A stretch of DNA of 64,000 nucleotides from DAOTXS01 sp034435055. Lineage in GTDB: Bacteria; Chloroflexota; Anaerolineae; UBA4142. A program made the translations under genes and the position numbers. Every line of letters begins with the position of its first letter. Within the stretch, counting starts at the first letter, position 1. Shown here piece after piece: positions 17,973 to 25,478 of the stretch. The notes under the pieces were generated by a model, which saw only the letters and a list, made by a program, of their open reading frames with translations, was not told the origin of the DNA and made no database searches. The stretch spans positions 128,877 to 192,876 of the forward strand of contig DAOTXS010000039.1 of assembly GCA_034435055.1 (NCBI GenBank), in the 5' to 3' direction.

Positions 17973-19778
17973 CTACTTGAGCGACCAGTTCTCGGAATTC
18001 CAACCGTTATTGTCCCACGCGTTCTCGACCCAACCAAGCAAGCGATCACGATATGAATCGAGATCGAGGCGCTGATACAAGTAGATCATATTGGCGTTAT
18101 CGTACGTGTATTGTGCGAGTTGGCAGTAGAGGTCTTTGCGTTTGGCGGTGTCCGGTTCTTTGGATGCTTGATCCAAAATCGCGTCCACCTTGGGATCGTT
18201 CAAGCGTGTGTAGTTGACGCCGCCCTTGTTTTGTTCGCTCGGAATGTTCTTGGAATACCAGAGGTTCATCATCTGGCTGTGTGGATCGATGCCGGCGTTT
18301 GTGGTGTACATGATAATGTCAAAGTTACCACGACGGCGCGGCGATGCCGCATCCCAGTTGCCAATGACGACGGACGACGGCGCGTTTTCGATGAACAACT
18401 CTACGCCGATTGCCTTCATATCTTCGACGATCAACACTTGCGAATCTTCGCGCAGTTTATTGCCAGAGGTCGTCGAATATTTCAAGCGCAGGCGCGTACC
18501 ATCGGGTGCGACCTTGGCACCTTTTGCCACGCGAATGCCATCGGGTCCCGGCACCCAGCCGGCTTCGGTGAGCAATTGTTTGGCTTTTTCCGGATCGTAC
18601 GGGTACGCCTTGACGTTGGTGCAGTTAAAGTAACCGGCGTTCAATTCGCTGGAACCGGGTTGCGCTTTGCCATACAGCAATTTGTCGATGATGCGTTGTT
18701 TGTTGATGCCGTAGCCAATAGCCAAGCGGACTTTGACATCGCTCAAGATGAGGTGCGGTTTAGTGGGATCGGAGGGATCTTTGTTCTCCGCCATATTGAG
18801 GAACAAACGCTCGCCACCGATTTGGAGCGGAGTGGAAATTTTCACCCCCGCCATTTTTTCCAACAATGGGAAATCGGCTTCCGTGTTGTTCCACATAATG
18901 TCCACTTCGCCGCTGTTGAGTAATTGCATCGCGACTTCGGACGACGGCACGATGCGGATGACAACTTGATCGAGGTACGGTTTGTCTTTTTCACGATAAT
19001 TTGGGTTGCGCGACATTGTGATGAACGCGTCGGCTTGCCACTCGTCGATCTTGAAAGGACCGGTGCCAATTGGCTTGCGATTGAACGCCCAATTCTTCAT
19101 GTCCGTCAGAGCGCCAGCGGCGTGTTGTGGTATCAAGTCGCTTGCAAAGAGCGTCAGGTACGGCGCGTAGAATTCTTTGAACTTGATGACAACGGTGTTC
19201 GGGTCCGGGCAATCGACGGTTTCAACCTTGTCGTAACCGGTCGTTGATACAACACCTTGCCCCGGCGTCATCCACGCTTGCCACGTGAATTTGAAATCGT
19301 TGCAGGTGACCGGCTTGCCATCCGAGTACACCAGTCCTTCTTTGAGTTTCCAAGTCACGGTTTTGCCGTCCGCGCTCACGCCGCCATTCTGAACAGTCGG
19401 GATTTCTTTGGCAAGGTTTGGAACGCGCGTGCCATCAGGCATGACTTTGGACATACCTTCTTGAACGAAAACGAGAACCTCGTCCATCACTGTTTGCGTG
19501 CCAAGCAACGCGTTGAGTGTGATGGGCGATTGCCAAACTGCCATTGTAACTTTGCCGCCGCGCTTGGGTCCAGCCGTCGGAACTGCTGTGGGTGCGGTGG
19601 TGGGTGGCTTGGTTGCTGCGGGTGCGGAGGAACTTGCGACGGATGAAGCGGATGAACTCGAAGCTGCTGGGGGCGGCGGTGCTTTCGTGGGTTCGGGGGT
19701 GGGCGCCGCACATGCGCTGACGGTGACGACGAACAAAATCGACAAGGCGAGCCAAACAATCAATTTTCGTGCGTGCAT
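17973..19778 (-). CDS. Opp/Dpp-type solute-binding lipoprotein
   Basis: 601 residues. A signal sequence with lipobox VSAC (Cys23) is followed by a Pro/Ser/Ala-rich linker (about 26-75) and a full SBP_bac_5 domain (GKVTMAVWQSPITLN near its start, VTWKLKEGLVYSDGKPVT later). It would capture peptides or similar solutes outside the membrane for the two permeases downstream. A strong Shine-Dalgarno (AAAGGAGGAG) precedes the ATG. Nearby peptidase genes fit a role in peptide use. Confidence 0.9.
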   Translation of the reverse strand: MHARKLIVWLALSILFVVTVSACAAPTPEPTKAPPPPAASSSSASSVASSSAPAATKPPTTAPTAVPTAGPKRGGKVTMAVWQSPITLNALLGTQTVMDEVLVFVQEGMSKVMPDGTRVPNLAKEIPTVQNGGVSADGKTVTWKLKEGLVYSDGKPVTCNDFKFTWQAWMTPGQGVVSTTGYDKVETVDCPDPNTVVIKFKEFYAPYLTLFASDLIPQHAAGALTDMKNWAFNRKPIGTGPFKIDEWQADAFITMSRNPNYREKDKPYLDQVVIRIVPSSEVAMQLLNSGEVDIMWNNTEADFPLLEKMAGVKISTPLQIGGERLFLNMAENKDPSDPTKPHLILSDVKVRLAIGYGINKQRIIDKLLYGKAQPGSSELNAGYFNCTNVKAYPYDPEKAKQLLTEAGWVPGPDGIRVAKGAKVAPDGTRLRLKYSTTSGNKLREDSQVLIVEDMKAIGVELFIENAPSSVVIGNWDAASPRRRGNFDIIMYTTNAGIDPHSQMMNLWYSKNIPSEQNKGGVNYTRLNDPKVDAILDQASKEPDTAKRKDLYCQLAQYTYDNANMIYLYQRLDLDSYRDRLLGWVENAWDNNGWNSENWSLK

Positions 19779-19929
19779 TTCTTCTCCTCCTTTAATTGTT
19801 GCACAAGATCAAATCTGGCGCGTCTGATTTATGAAATTTCCCGGTTGTTTCACCCCCTCTCAATTAAAAAATGGAGAGTTGAACTTGGGCAGATTCTATC
19901 ACGGATAATGCGGCTAGTCAATCATTTGT

Positions 19930-20961
19930 TTATAAACTGACCCAACCGTTGTTCTCCTGCGCCTCAAACGCGCCGACAATCCGCTCGAACTCGGCTTGCG
20001 CGGTGCAGTGAATGAGTGGCAGGCGCAAGGCGTCGCCGTCTGGCAATTTTTGAATGTAGCGCACCGCGTGTTTACGAAACAAAATCATTCCTAATCGCTC
20101 GCCGTAAAATTCGATGTTGAGTTGCACGTGCCGCCGCATCAGCGCGATTTTTTCCGCCGGCGTCACGTCGTGCCGGTCTTTGCGCGAGAAAATCCACGGA
20201 TTGCCGATTGCGCCCCGGCCAATCATCACGCCGTCGCACCCGGTAAATGCTTTGATGCGATCAATGTCGGCGACCGTTTTGACATCGCCGTTGCCGATGA
20301 CTGGAATCTTCACCGCTTGTTTGATTTCAGCAATCGCGTGCCAATCCGCTTCACCTTTGTACGCTTGTTGTTTGGTGCGCGCGTGCACGGCGATGAGTTG
20401 TGCGCCGTTGTCTTCCAAAGTTCGTGCGACCTCTAAATAGTTGCGCGTGTATTCGTCCCAGCCCAAACGAATTTTGCCGGTGACCGGCACGCGCAATTCG
20501 CGTGTGAGCCGGGCAAACAATCGCCCGATTTTTGCCGGGTCGCGCAACATCCCGGACCCCGCGCCGCGCTCTGCGATTTTTTTTACGTAGCATCCCATAT
20601 TGATATCGATGATCGTCGGATTGTATTCGTCTTGCAATTGTTTGGCGATTTCGACCACACGCGCTTCGTCGTGTCCGTAGATTTGAAATGTCATCGGATA
20701 TTCGCGCGGATCAAATTTCAATTTGCGGGTCATACTTTCTTTAGGCACGCGCCCGGACAAACTATCGACGTTGATAAATTCGGTGTACGACATCGCGGAG
20801 CCGAGTTCGTGGCACAGCAAGCGAAAGGGCAAATCGGAATAACCGTCCATCGGCGAGAGAATGAGATCGCCATAGACCGGAATCTCGCGGACGAAAAAAT
20901 GTGGTTTTAGCCCTGCGAGGTTTTGCAGACCTGACAGGTTTTGGACAAGCGTCGGTTCCAT
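19930..20961 (-). CDS. dus: tRNA-dihydrouridine synthase
   Basis: 343 residues, an FMN-dependent Dus enzyme that reduces uridines in tRNA. The TIM-barrel motifs are present: LSPMDGYSDLPFR, INMGCYVKKIAERGAGSG with the catalytic Cys, VTGKIRLGWDE, VHARTKQQAY and GNGDVKT. The Pro usual after the catalytic Cys (GCP) is replaced by Tyr. The first residues (MEPTLVQNLSGLQNLAG) are encoded by a palindromic repeat (20911-20943), so the native start may once have been nearer to the barrel. Confidence 0.85.
   Translation of the reverse strand: MEPTLVQNLSGLQNLAGLKPHFFVREIPVYGDLILSPMDGYSDLPFRLLCHELGSAMSYTEFINVDSLSGRVPKESMTRKLKFDPREYPMTFQIYGHDEARVVEIAKQLQDEYNPTIIDINMGCYVKKIAERGAGSGMLRDPAKIGRLFARLTRELRVPVTGKIRLGWDEYTRNYLEVARTLEDNGAQLIAVHARTKQQAYKGEADWHAIAEIKQAVKIPVIGNGDVKTVADIDRIKAFTGCDGVMIGRGAIGNPWIFSRKDRHDVTPAEKIALMRRHVQLNIEFYGERLGMILFRKHAVRYIQKLPDGDALRLPLIHCTAQAEFERIVGAFEAQENNGWVSL
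20911..20943. repeat. Palindromic repeat inside the dus N-terminus
   Basis: ACCTGACAGGT (20929-20939) is a palindrome flanked by GCGAGG and AGGTTTT units. It encodes part of the extra N-terminal residues of the Dus protein. Related GACCTG/CAGGTC sequence forms the terminator at 56181-56220. Confidence 0.5.
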
Positions 20962-20992
20962 CGTGGAGCGATTATACCGGGCAAATTGGGTT

Positions 20993-21021
20993 TTGTAAAA
21001 CCTTGCGTTTTGTGATACAAT
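20993..21021 (+). promoter_or_regulatory. Promoter of the RRM gene
   Basis: TTGTAA (20993-20998), a 17-bp spacer and TACAAT (21016-21021) lie upstream of the RRM gene, giving a leader of about 65 nt. Confidence 0.5.
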
Positions 21022-21092
21022 AAAATCAAATCCACGGAATGAAATGCTCAGGCAAGTGCTGGCGTTTTTTCCCAACCCAGGGAGGGGTGTGA

Positions 21093-21443
21093 ATGGAATC
21101 GAAACTGTACGTTGGCAACCTGTCTTACAACACGACGGAAGATGGACTGCGCCAGTTATTTGCACAAGCCGGCGAAGTTAAGCAGGTTTCCTTAATTATG
21201 GATCGCGAGACTATGCGTTCGCGTGGATTCGGTTTTGTCGAGATGGCAAACCAAGCGGATGCTGAAAAGGCGATTCAAATGTTCAACAATTATGAGTTGG
21301 ACGGACGCCGCTTGATGGTCAACATCGCGCGACCGCGTGAAGAACGCGGCGGCAGTGGTGGTGGCTATCGCGGTGGTGGCGGTGGTCGTGGGGGTCGTGG
21401 CGGCAGAGGTGGTGGTCGCGGCGGCGGAGGCGGAAGGAATTAA
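21093..21443 (+). CDS. RRM RNA-binding protein with Gly/Arg-rich tail
   Basis: 116 residues: one RRM domain (RNP2 LYVGNL at 5-10, RNP1 RGFGFVEM at 44-51) and a C-terminal Gly-Arg tail of about 30 residues. Such single-RRM glycine-rich proteins occur in cyanobacteria and Chloroflexota and bind RNA, often after cold shock. The ATG follows GGGAGGGG. It ends in a strong terminator, so it is its own transcription unit ahead of the Ubl island. Confidence 0.9.
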   Translation: MESKLYVGNLSYNTTEDGLRQLFAQAGEVKQVSLIMDRETMRSRGFGFVEMANQADAEKAIQMFNNYELDGRRLMVNIARPREERGGSGGGYRGGGGGRGGRGGRGGGRGGGGGRN

Positions 21444-21459
21444 TCATCGATTCAAAGTT

Positions 21460-21494
21460 AACCCGAAGGGTTCCTACCCTTCGGGTTTTGTTTT
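21460..21494 (+). terminator. Terminator after the RRM gene
   Basis: A 12-bp stem (21460-21471 with 21476-21487, core ACCCGAAGGGT) with a TCCT loop is followed by a TTTTGTTTT tract. It separates the RRM gene from the Ubl island. Confidence 0.9.
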
Positions 21495-21511
21495 AAGGTA
21501 CCCAAGTCCTA

Positions 21512-21541
21512 TTGCCAATTTGACCAACCTTCGGGTAAGAT
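21512..21541 (+). promoter_or_regulatory. Putative promoter of the Ubl island
   Basis: TTGCCA (21512-21517), an 18-bp spacer and TAAGAT (21536-21541) predict a start near 21548, directly before the palindromic operator at 21552-21578. Confidence 0.45.
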
Positions 21542-21551
21542 GCATCAAGAT

Positions 21552-21578
21552 TGGTATTCTGGTCTGACCACAATACCA
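21552..21578. promoter_or_regulatory. FadR-type palindromic operator
   Basis: A 27-bp palindrome, imperfect only at two symmetric positions and the central base. The core TGGTCTGACCA fits the TGGT-N3-ACCA consensus of FadR-subfamily GntR regulators, and the E. coli FadR core TGGTC-N-GACCA exactly. It lies 11 bases before the ATG of a protein whose N-terminus is a GntR winged helix, so autoregulation is the simplest reading. Confidence 0.75.
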
Positions 21579-21589
21579 CAGGAAAAACG

Positions 21590-23263
21590 ATGAAAATTTC
21601 CCCTGTTTCTAAAAGTACACTTTCGCATTCGGTTGCTGAGCGCCTTTTGAAGCTAATTGCCGATGGCACGATCAAGCCCGGCGAAAAAATGCCTTCCGAG
21701 CGCGATTTGATGGAACGGCTTCAAGTGGCTCGGTCAACCGTGCGCGAGGCACTTCAAACTCTTGCGACCAACAATGTCATCGAAATCCGCGCTGGCGTTG
21801 GCGCATTTGTCCACGCGAACGCCAAAGACTTGATTCCCGCCGCGCTCGATGGTTTGCAAAATCCGCGTTCCGCGCCTGCCACGCGCCCGCTTGCGCCCGG
21901 CAACGGATCGGGGCGCGTGCAAATTGCCGGCATTGCGCCAATGCCGCCCGCACCGGAAAAACCGCTTCACATTCCAAATCTGAAAAAAGACCGACTCGCC
22001 ACATTCGAATTTATTTCGTGGTGGGAGCGCAGTAAAGTTCAAGCCGCGCGTGTGATGGTCGTCGGCGCGGGTGCGCTTGGCAACGAAGTCTTGAAGAATC
22101 TTGCGTTGATGGGCGTCGGCAATTTGTTCATCATCGATTTCGATACCATCGAAGCCGCGAACTTGAGCCGCTCTGTTTTGTTTCGCGTCGAAGACAATGG
22201 CAAGAAAAAAGCTCAAGTCGCTGCAAGCCGCATCAAAGAATTGAATCCCGATATTCACGTCCAATATTTTCACGGCGACATCAACACCGCACTCGGTTTG
22301 GGCGTCTTTCGCCGGATGGATGCGATTGTCGGTTGTCTCGATAATCGTGAGGCGCGGTTGTCGATCAATCGCTTTGCGTACCGCGTGAACAAACCCTGGG
22401 TCGATGGCGCGATTCAAGAGTTGTTCGGACTTGTCCGCGTGTTTGTGCCGGGACAAGGCGCGTGTTACGAATGTACGCTCACCGAGCAAGCGCGCCGCGA
22501 AATGTCGCTCCGTTATTCGTGTCCACTTCTCGCGCGGCAAAATATCTTGCTTGGCAAAGTGCCGACGACGCCGACAATTTCTTCGATCATCGGCGGGATG
22601 CAAGCGCAAGAAGCACTCAAACTGATTCATTCGATGACGGTTAATGCCGGCGGCGTAACGCACGTCAACGGACTCACCAACGATTTTCACACAACGGCGT
22701 ACTCGCCCAACAATGATTGTGAAAGTCACTGGGTTTATGGCGACATCACGGAAATGCCCAACCTCAAAGCAGCGACGACGACGGTTGCTGAATTTCTCCG
22801 CATCGCGCGTGAGCAACTTGGCTCAGACGCGCTGATCGAACTCGATCAGGAAATTGTGACGCAGTTGGAGTGTCATCGTTGCGAGACGACAACCGATGTT
22901 TACAAACCCATTTCGCAAGTGAGTTATAACGATGGCTTGTGTCCCGGTTGTGGCGAACTGCGCGAAGTGCATATGGCGCACGTCGTTACCGGCGACGAGC
23001 CGTTCGTGCATCGCACATTGTTGGCAATCGGCATTCCGCCTTTGCACGTGGTTCGTGTGCGCAACGATCAAGAGTATCGTTTCATCGAACTGACCGGCGA
23101 TTTGCCGGAAACGTTACACTGGTCGCATTTCGCCGGCGGCGCGCGGTCGGCGTACGCCTCGCGCGTGCGTTTGCACCCACGCCCGCAAATCAAGATCGGC
23201 GAAGTGGTGCCGGACATTGCGCCACCGGCAACTCCCACACGTCCGCGTGTGGTTGTACATTGA
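21590..23263 (+). CDS. GntR winged helix fused to E1-like ThiF-fold adenylating enzyme
   Basis: 557 residues. Residues 8-78 form a FadR-type GntR winged helix (PSERDLMERLQVARSTVREA), and a linker follows to about 145. Residues 150-350 form an E1/ThiF domain: GAGALG (159-164), NLSR (Arg194), GKKKAQ, CLDNREAR (Asp251) and CYEC (292-295). Cys311, in RYSCPLL, is the candidate thioester Cys. Further CxxC pairs at 428-431 and 451-454 can bind zinc. The expected reaction is ATP-dependent adenylation of the Ubl C-terminus and transfer to the E2. The ATG at 21590 has AGGA upstream; an in-frame TTG at 21551 lies before the operator and is rejected. The usual FCD effector domain of FadR-type proteins is replaced by the E1 domain. 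First gene of the island. Confidence 0.88.
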   Translation: MKISPVSKSTLSHSVAERLLKLIADGTIKPGEKMPSERDLMERLQVARSTVREALQTLATNNVIEIRAGVGAFVHANAKDLIPAALDGLQNPRSAPATRPLAPGNGSGRVQIAGIAPMPPAPEKPLHIPNLKKDRLATFEFISWWERSKVQAARVMVVGAGALGNEVLKNLALMGVGNLFIIDFDTIEAANLSRSVLFRVEDNGKKKAQVAASRIKELNPDIHVQYFHGDINTALGLGVFRRMDAIVGCLDNREARLSINRFAYRVNKPWVDGAIQELFGLVRVFVPGQGACYECTLTEQARREMSLRYSCPLLARQNILLGKVPTTPTISSIIGGMQAQEALKLIHSMTVNAGGVTHVNGLTNDFHTTAYSPNNDCESHWVYGDITEMPNLKAATTTVAEFLRIAREQLGSDALIELDQEIVTQLECHRCETTTDVYKPISQVSYNDGLCPGCGELREVHMAHVVTGDEPFVHRTLLAIGIPPLHVVRVRNDQEYRFIELTGDLPETLHWSHFAGGARSAYASRVRLHPRPQIKIGEVVPDIAPPATPTRPRVVVH

Positions 23264-23274
23264 CCTGGAAAATT

Positions 23275-24204
23275 ATGGAATGGCAACTGGTCTTCCCCAC
23301 AACTCGCGCGAGTCGAGTGTCTAGTATGACCAACGGTCAATCGGCAAACTGGCGTTTGCGCATCGGTTTTGTTCTTGCCGCGTTCATCGGATTGGCGGGA
23401 GGTATTCTGCTTGGCTGGTATCAGGTGCGGATGAATGCGTACCTCTCGCCGTGGCTCACGTTCTTTGTCACGATGCCGGTCGTATTTTGGAGCAGTGTGC
23501 TAGTGGGACTCGTGTTCAATCGAATGTTGCTGGACTTGCCCAAACTTGCGCGCGTGCTCCTGGCGATCCTGATCGCCGCGGTGGGTGTTCCCCTCGGCTT
23601 GATCTGGGCAATGCTCGGCGATGGGGTGGAGCCGGTCAACCTCATCAACTCAACGGGCGCGACCGTGTGGAATTTGGAATGGGTGATTGCCATCGCCGGG
23701 TTGTTTGGCGGAATGTGGCCCCGTTGGATGTTGCCGTTTCTGCGACCGTTAGGAAATTTTGCGCTCTGGCTTTTATCGCATCCGCTTGGTATCGTTCGGT
23801 GGCTGGGGAACGCGACGTTAAAAATTCTGAGCGCGCTTGCAAGCGCAATCACGTGGTTGCCGCGCCAACTTTTCCAACTCGGTTCGCGCGCGTCGCAAAA
23901 TCTCACGATGCCGCGCGAGCCATCGCCCCCGCCGTCAGTAATTTCGCCGGCGCCGCCGCGCCGCACGCGCCAGCCATCGATCCGTCGATTCAAAACACCG
24001 CGGCGCAAAGCGACAGTTGCAAATGGCAATGGCAACGGCGCGCGGATCGTGGCAACAGTTGAAGAACGCTGTCCGTATTGTTTCGATGTTGTGAAAAAGA
24101 ATGATCCGCGCGGCGTCAAAGTATGCGAGGTTTGTCACACACCGCACCACGCCGATTGCTGGTCAATTGCCGGCAAATGCCAAGTTCCGCACCTGAATAC
24201 ATAA
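23275..24204 (+). CDS. Membrane protein with C-terminal RING-like zinc domain (candidate E3)
   Basis: 309 residues. Membrane segments lie at about 29-49, 57-80, 91-113 and 136-170, followed by a Pro/Arg-rich cytoplasmic stretch (210-250). The C-terminal treble clef is C266-x2-C269-x14-C284-x2-C287-x3-H291-(H292)-x2-C295-x6-C302. This spacing matches the prokaryotic RING-type zinc domains found next to Ubl/E2 genes, so an E3-like adaptor role at the membrane is inferred. The start is taken 11 bases after the E1 stop; an ATG at 23326 is also possible. No catalytic activity can be read from the sequence. Confidence 0.78.
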   Translation: MEWQLVFPTTRASRVSSMTNGQSANWRLRIGFVLAAFIGLAGGILLGWYQVRMNAYLSPWLTFFVTMPVVFWSSVLVGLVFNRMLLDLPKLARVLLAILIAAVGVPLGLIWAMLGDGVEPVNLINSTGATVWNLEWVIAIAGLFGGMWPRWMLPFLRPLGNFALWLLSHPLGIVRWLGNATLKILSALASAITWLPRQLFQLGSRASQNLTMPREPSPPPSVISPAPPRRTRQPSIRRFKTPRRKATVANGNGNGARIVATVEERCPYCFDVVKKNDPRGVKVCEVCHTPHHADCWSIAGKCQVPHLNT

Positions 24205-24243
24205 CGTTCGATTGTAACTTGTACCTTCAATCCCGGAGGATTT

Positions 24244-25104
24244 ATGCCTGATCTTTCCGTAACCATCGTTCTACCTGCCGGCGGCGCGCGCACCGCCGAA
24301 GTGCCGGATGATGTGCCCGTGCGCGAATTATTGCCCGAACTTGTTTCCGTACTTGAATTACCCACCACCGGTCCCGACGGTCGCCCGATGGGTTATCGTT
24401 TGGACAGCAAAGCGTTGGGACGCGAATTGCGCGAAAGCGAAACGCTTGCCGCCGCCGGCGTGCCGCAAAGCGATCGCTTGATGATTACGGCTGATGTTAC
24501 CGCCGGCGCGGCACCTGTCTCCGTTTCGGCGAGTCCGCGTTTTCGCCGGCTCAAAGCCGATTACGACAAGATGTTGGAATTGAAAGCGCACAGCGACATC
24601 ATCGACTTTGACGTAGTCGACGTCAAACCCGGCTTTCCGCCGGAAAAATACGTCGTCACATTCAAATGCAAAAGTATCGTCGGCGTCGATCCGTTCGGCA
24701 ATCCCAGATTTGGCGATAAACATCAAGTTGCGATTTATCTGCACAATGAATATCCGCAACGCTGGCCCGGCTTGAAATGGCTCACGCCAATTTGGCATCC
24801 GAACATCAAGGGCTCAAACGGCAGTGTGTGCATCGACGCCGCGTGGTGGACTGCCGCTCGCTCGCTCGACCGTTTGGTCGTGATGCTCGGTGAAATGGCA
24901 CAGTGGAAAAATTATCACGACGATCCGACCAAGCCGCCGTTCCCCTGGGACGCCGAAGCCGCCAAGTGGAGCGCGAACTATCGCAAGAAACATCCCGGCT
25001 GTTTTCCGGTGGACCCTCGCGAATTGTTGCGACCCGAGCGTGTGAAAATCAAAGCCGATTCTGCTGCGGCGGCGAGACCCAAACCCAAGATCAAGTTGAA
25101 ATAA
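24244..25104 (+). CDS. E2-like ubiquitin-conjugating enzyme with fused N-terminal Ubl
   Basis: 286 residues. Residues 1-88 are a YukD-like beta-grasp Ubl. Residues about 92-250 are an E2 (UBC) fold with HPN at 185-187 and the catalytic Cys at 196 (GSVCIDAAWW), the canonical E2 arrangement. The C-terminal tail ends in KPKIKLK. The expected role is to accept the Ubl from the E1 as a Cys thioester and pass it to a Lys. The fused Ubl is about 80% identical (71 of 88, counted by eye) to the free Ubl encoded next, and the shared TADVTAG continues here into AAPVS. A good ribosome binding site (CGGAGGATTT) precedes the ATG. Confidence 0.92.
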   Translation: MPDLSVTIVLPAGGARTAEVPDDVPVRELLPELVSVLELPTTGPDGRPMGYRLDSKALGRELRESETLAAAGVPQSDRLMITADVTAGAAPVSVSASPRFRRLKADYDKMLELKAHSDIIDFDVVDVKPGFPPEKYVVTFKCKSIVGVDPFGNPRFGDKHQVAIYLHNEYPQRWPGLKWLTPIWHPNIKGSNGSVCIDAAWWTAARSLDRLVVMLGEMAQWKNYHDDPTKPPFPWDAEAAKWSANYRKKHPGCFPVDPRELLRPERVKIKADSAAAARPKPKIKLK

Positions 25105-25166
25105 ATCGACTCGGAGTGGCGCGGTTATCGTGCTTCTACCAAACCCAACCCAAATGGAGGTGTCAA

Positions 25167-25433
25167 ATGGCTGATGTACCAGTAACTTTGGTTTTACCTG
25201 CGGGGGGTTCTCGCACCGCCGAAGTTCCAAACGACGTGCCGGTGAAAGAACTCTTGCCCGAGCTCACATCCTCGCTGCAATTGCCCACGACTGGACCGGA
25301 CGGTCGCCCGATGTCTTATCGAATGGACAGCAAGGCGCTCGGTCGTGAGTTGAAAGAGGAAGAAACGCTCGAAGCCGCCGGCGTCCCGCAGAACGACCGC
25401 CTGATGCTCACCGCTGACGTCACGGCAGGGTAA
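25167..25433 (+). CDS. Free ubiquitin-like protein (YukD-type beta-grasp)
   Basis: 88 residues starting at an ATG behind ATGGAGGTG. The sequence fits the YukD/EsaB ubiquitin-like family: VTLVLPAGG, a VPNDVPVKELLPEL helix, then GRELKEEETLEAAGV. It ends directly in TADVTAG, so the C-terminal Gly is exposed without processing and can be adenylated by the E1-like enzyme. It lies 62 bases after the E2 gene. Its near twin is the N-terminal domain of that E2, evidence of a recent tandem duplication. It is the presumed modifier of the pathway. Confidence 0.88.
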   Translation: MADVPVTLVLPAGGSRTAEVPNDVPVKELLPELTSSLQLPTTGPDGRPMSYRMDSKALGRELKEEETLEAAGVPQNDRLMLTADVTAG

Positions 25434-25440
25434 GTTGTTT

Positions 25441-25467
25441 GTAGGGGCGGGGTCACCCCGCCCCTAC
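25441..25467. repeat. Perfect GC-rich hairpin after the Ubl gene
   Basis: A perfect 27-base palindrome (core GGGGCGGGG/CCCCGCCCC) starts 7 bases after the Ubl stop and ends 11 bases before the next start. There is no T tract. It may slow polymerase or protect upstream mRNA, lowering protease output relative to Ubl. The arms belong to a GTAGGGGC repeat type also seen at 63952-64000. Confidence 0.7.
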
Positions 25468-25478
25468 GAGGAAATGAA

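Noticed and set aside
25441..25467. Rho-independent terminator splitting the Ubl island
   Set aside because: The stem is strong but no T tract follows on the plus strand, and the sequence belongs to a dispersed repeat type.
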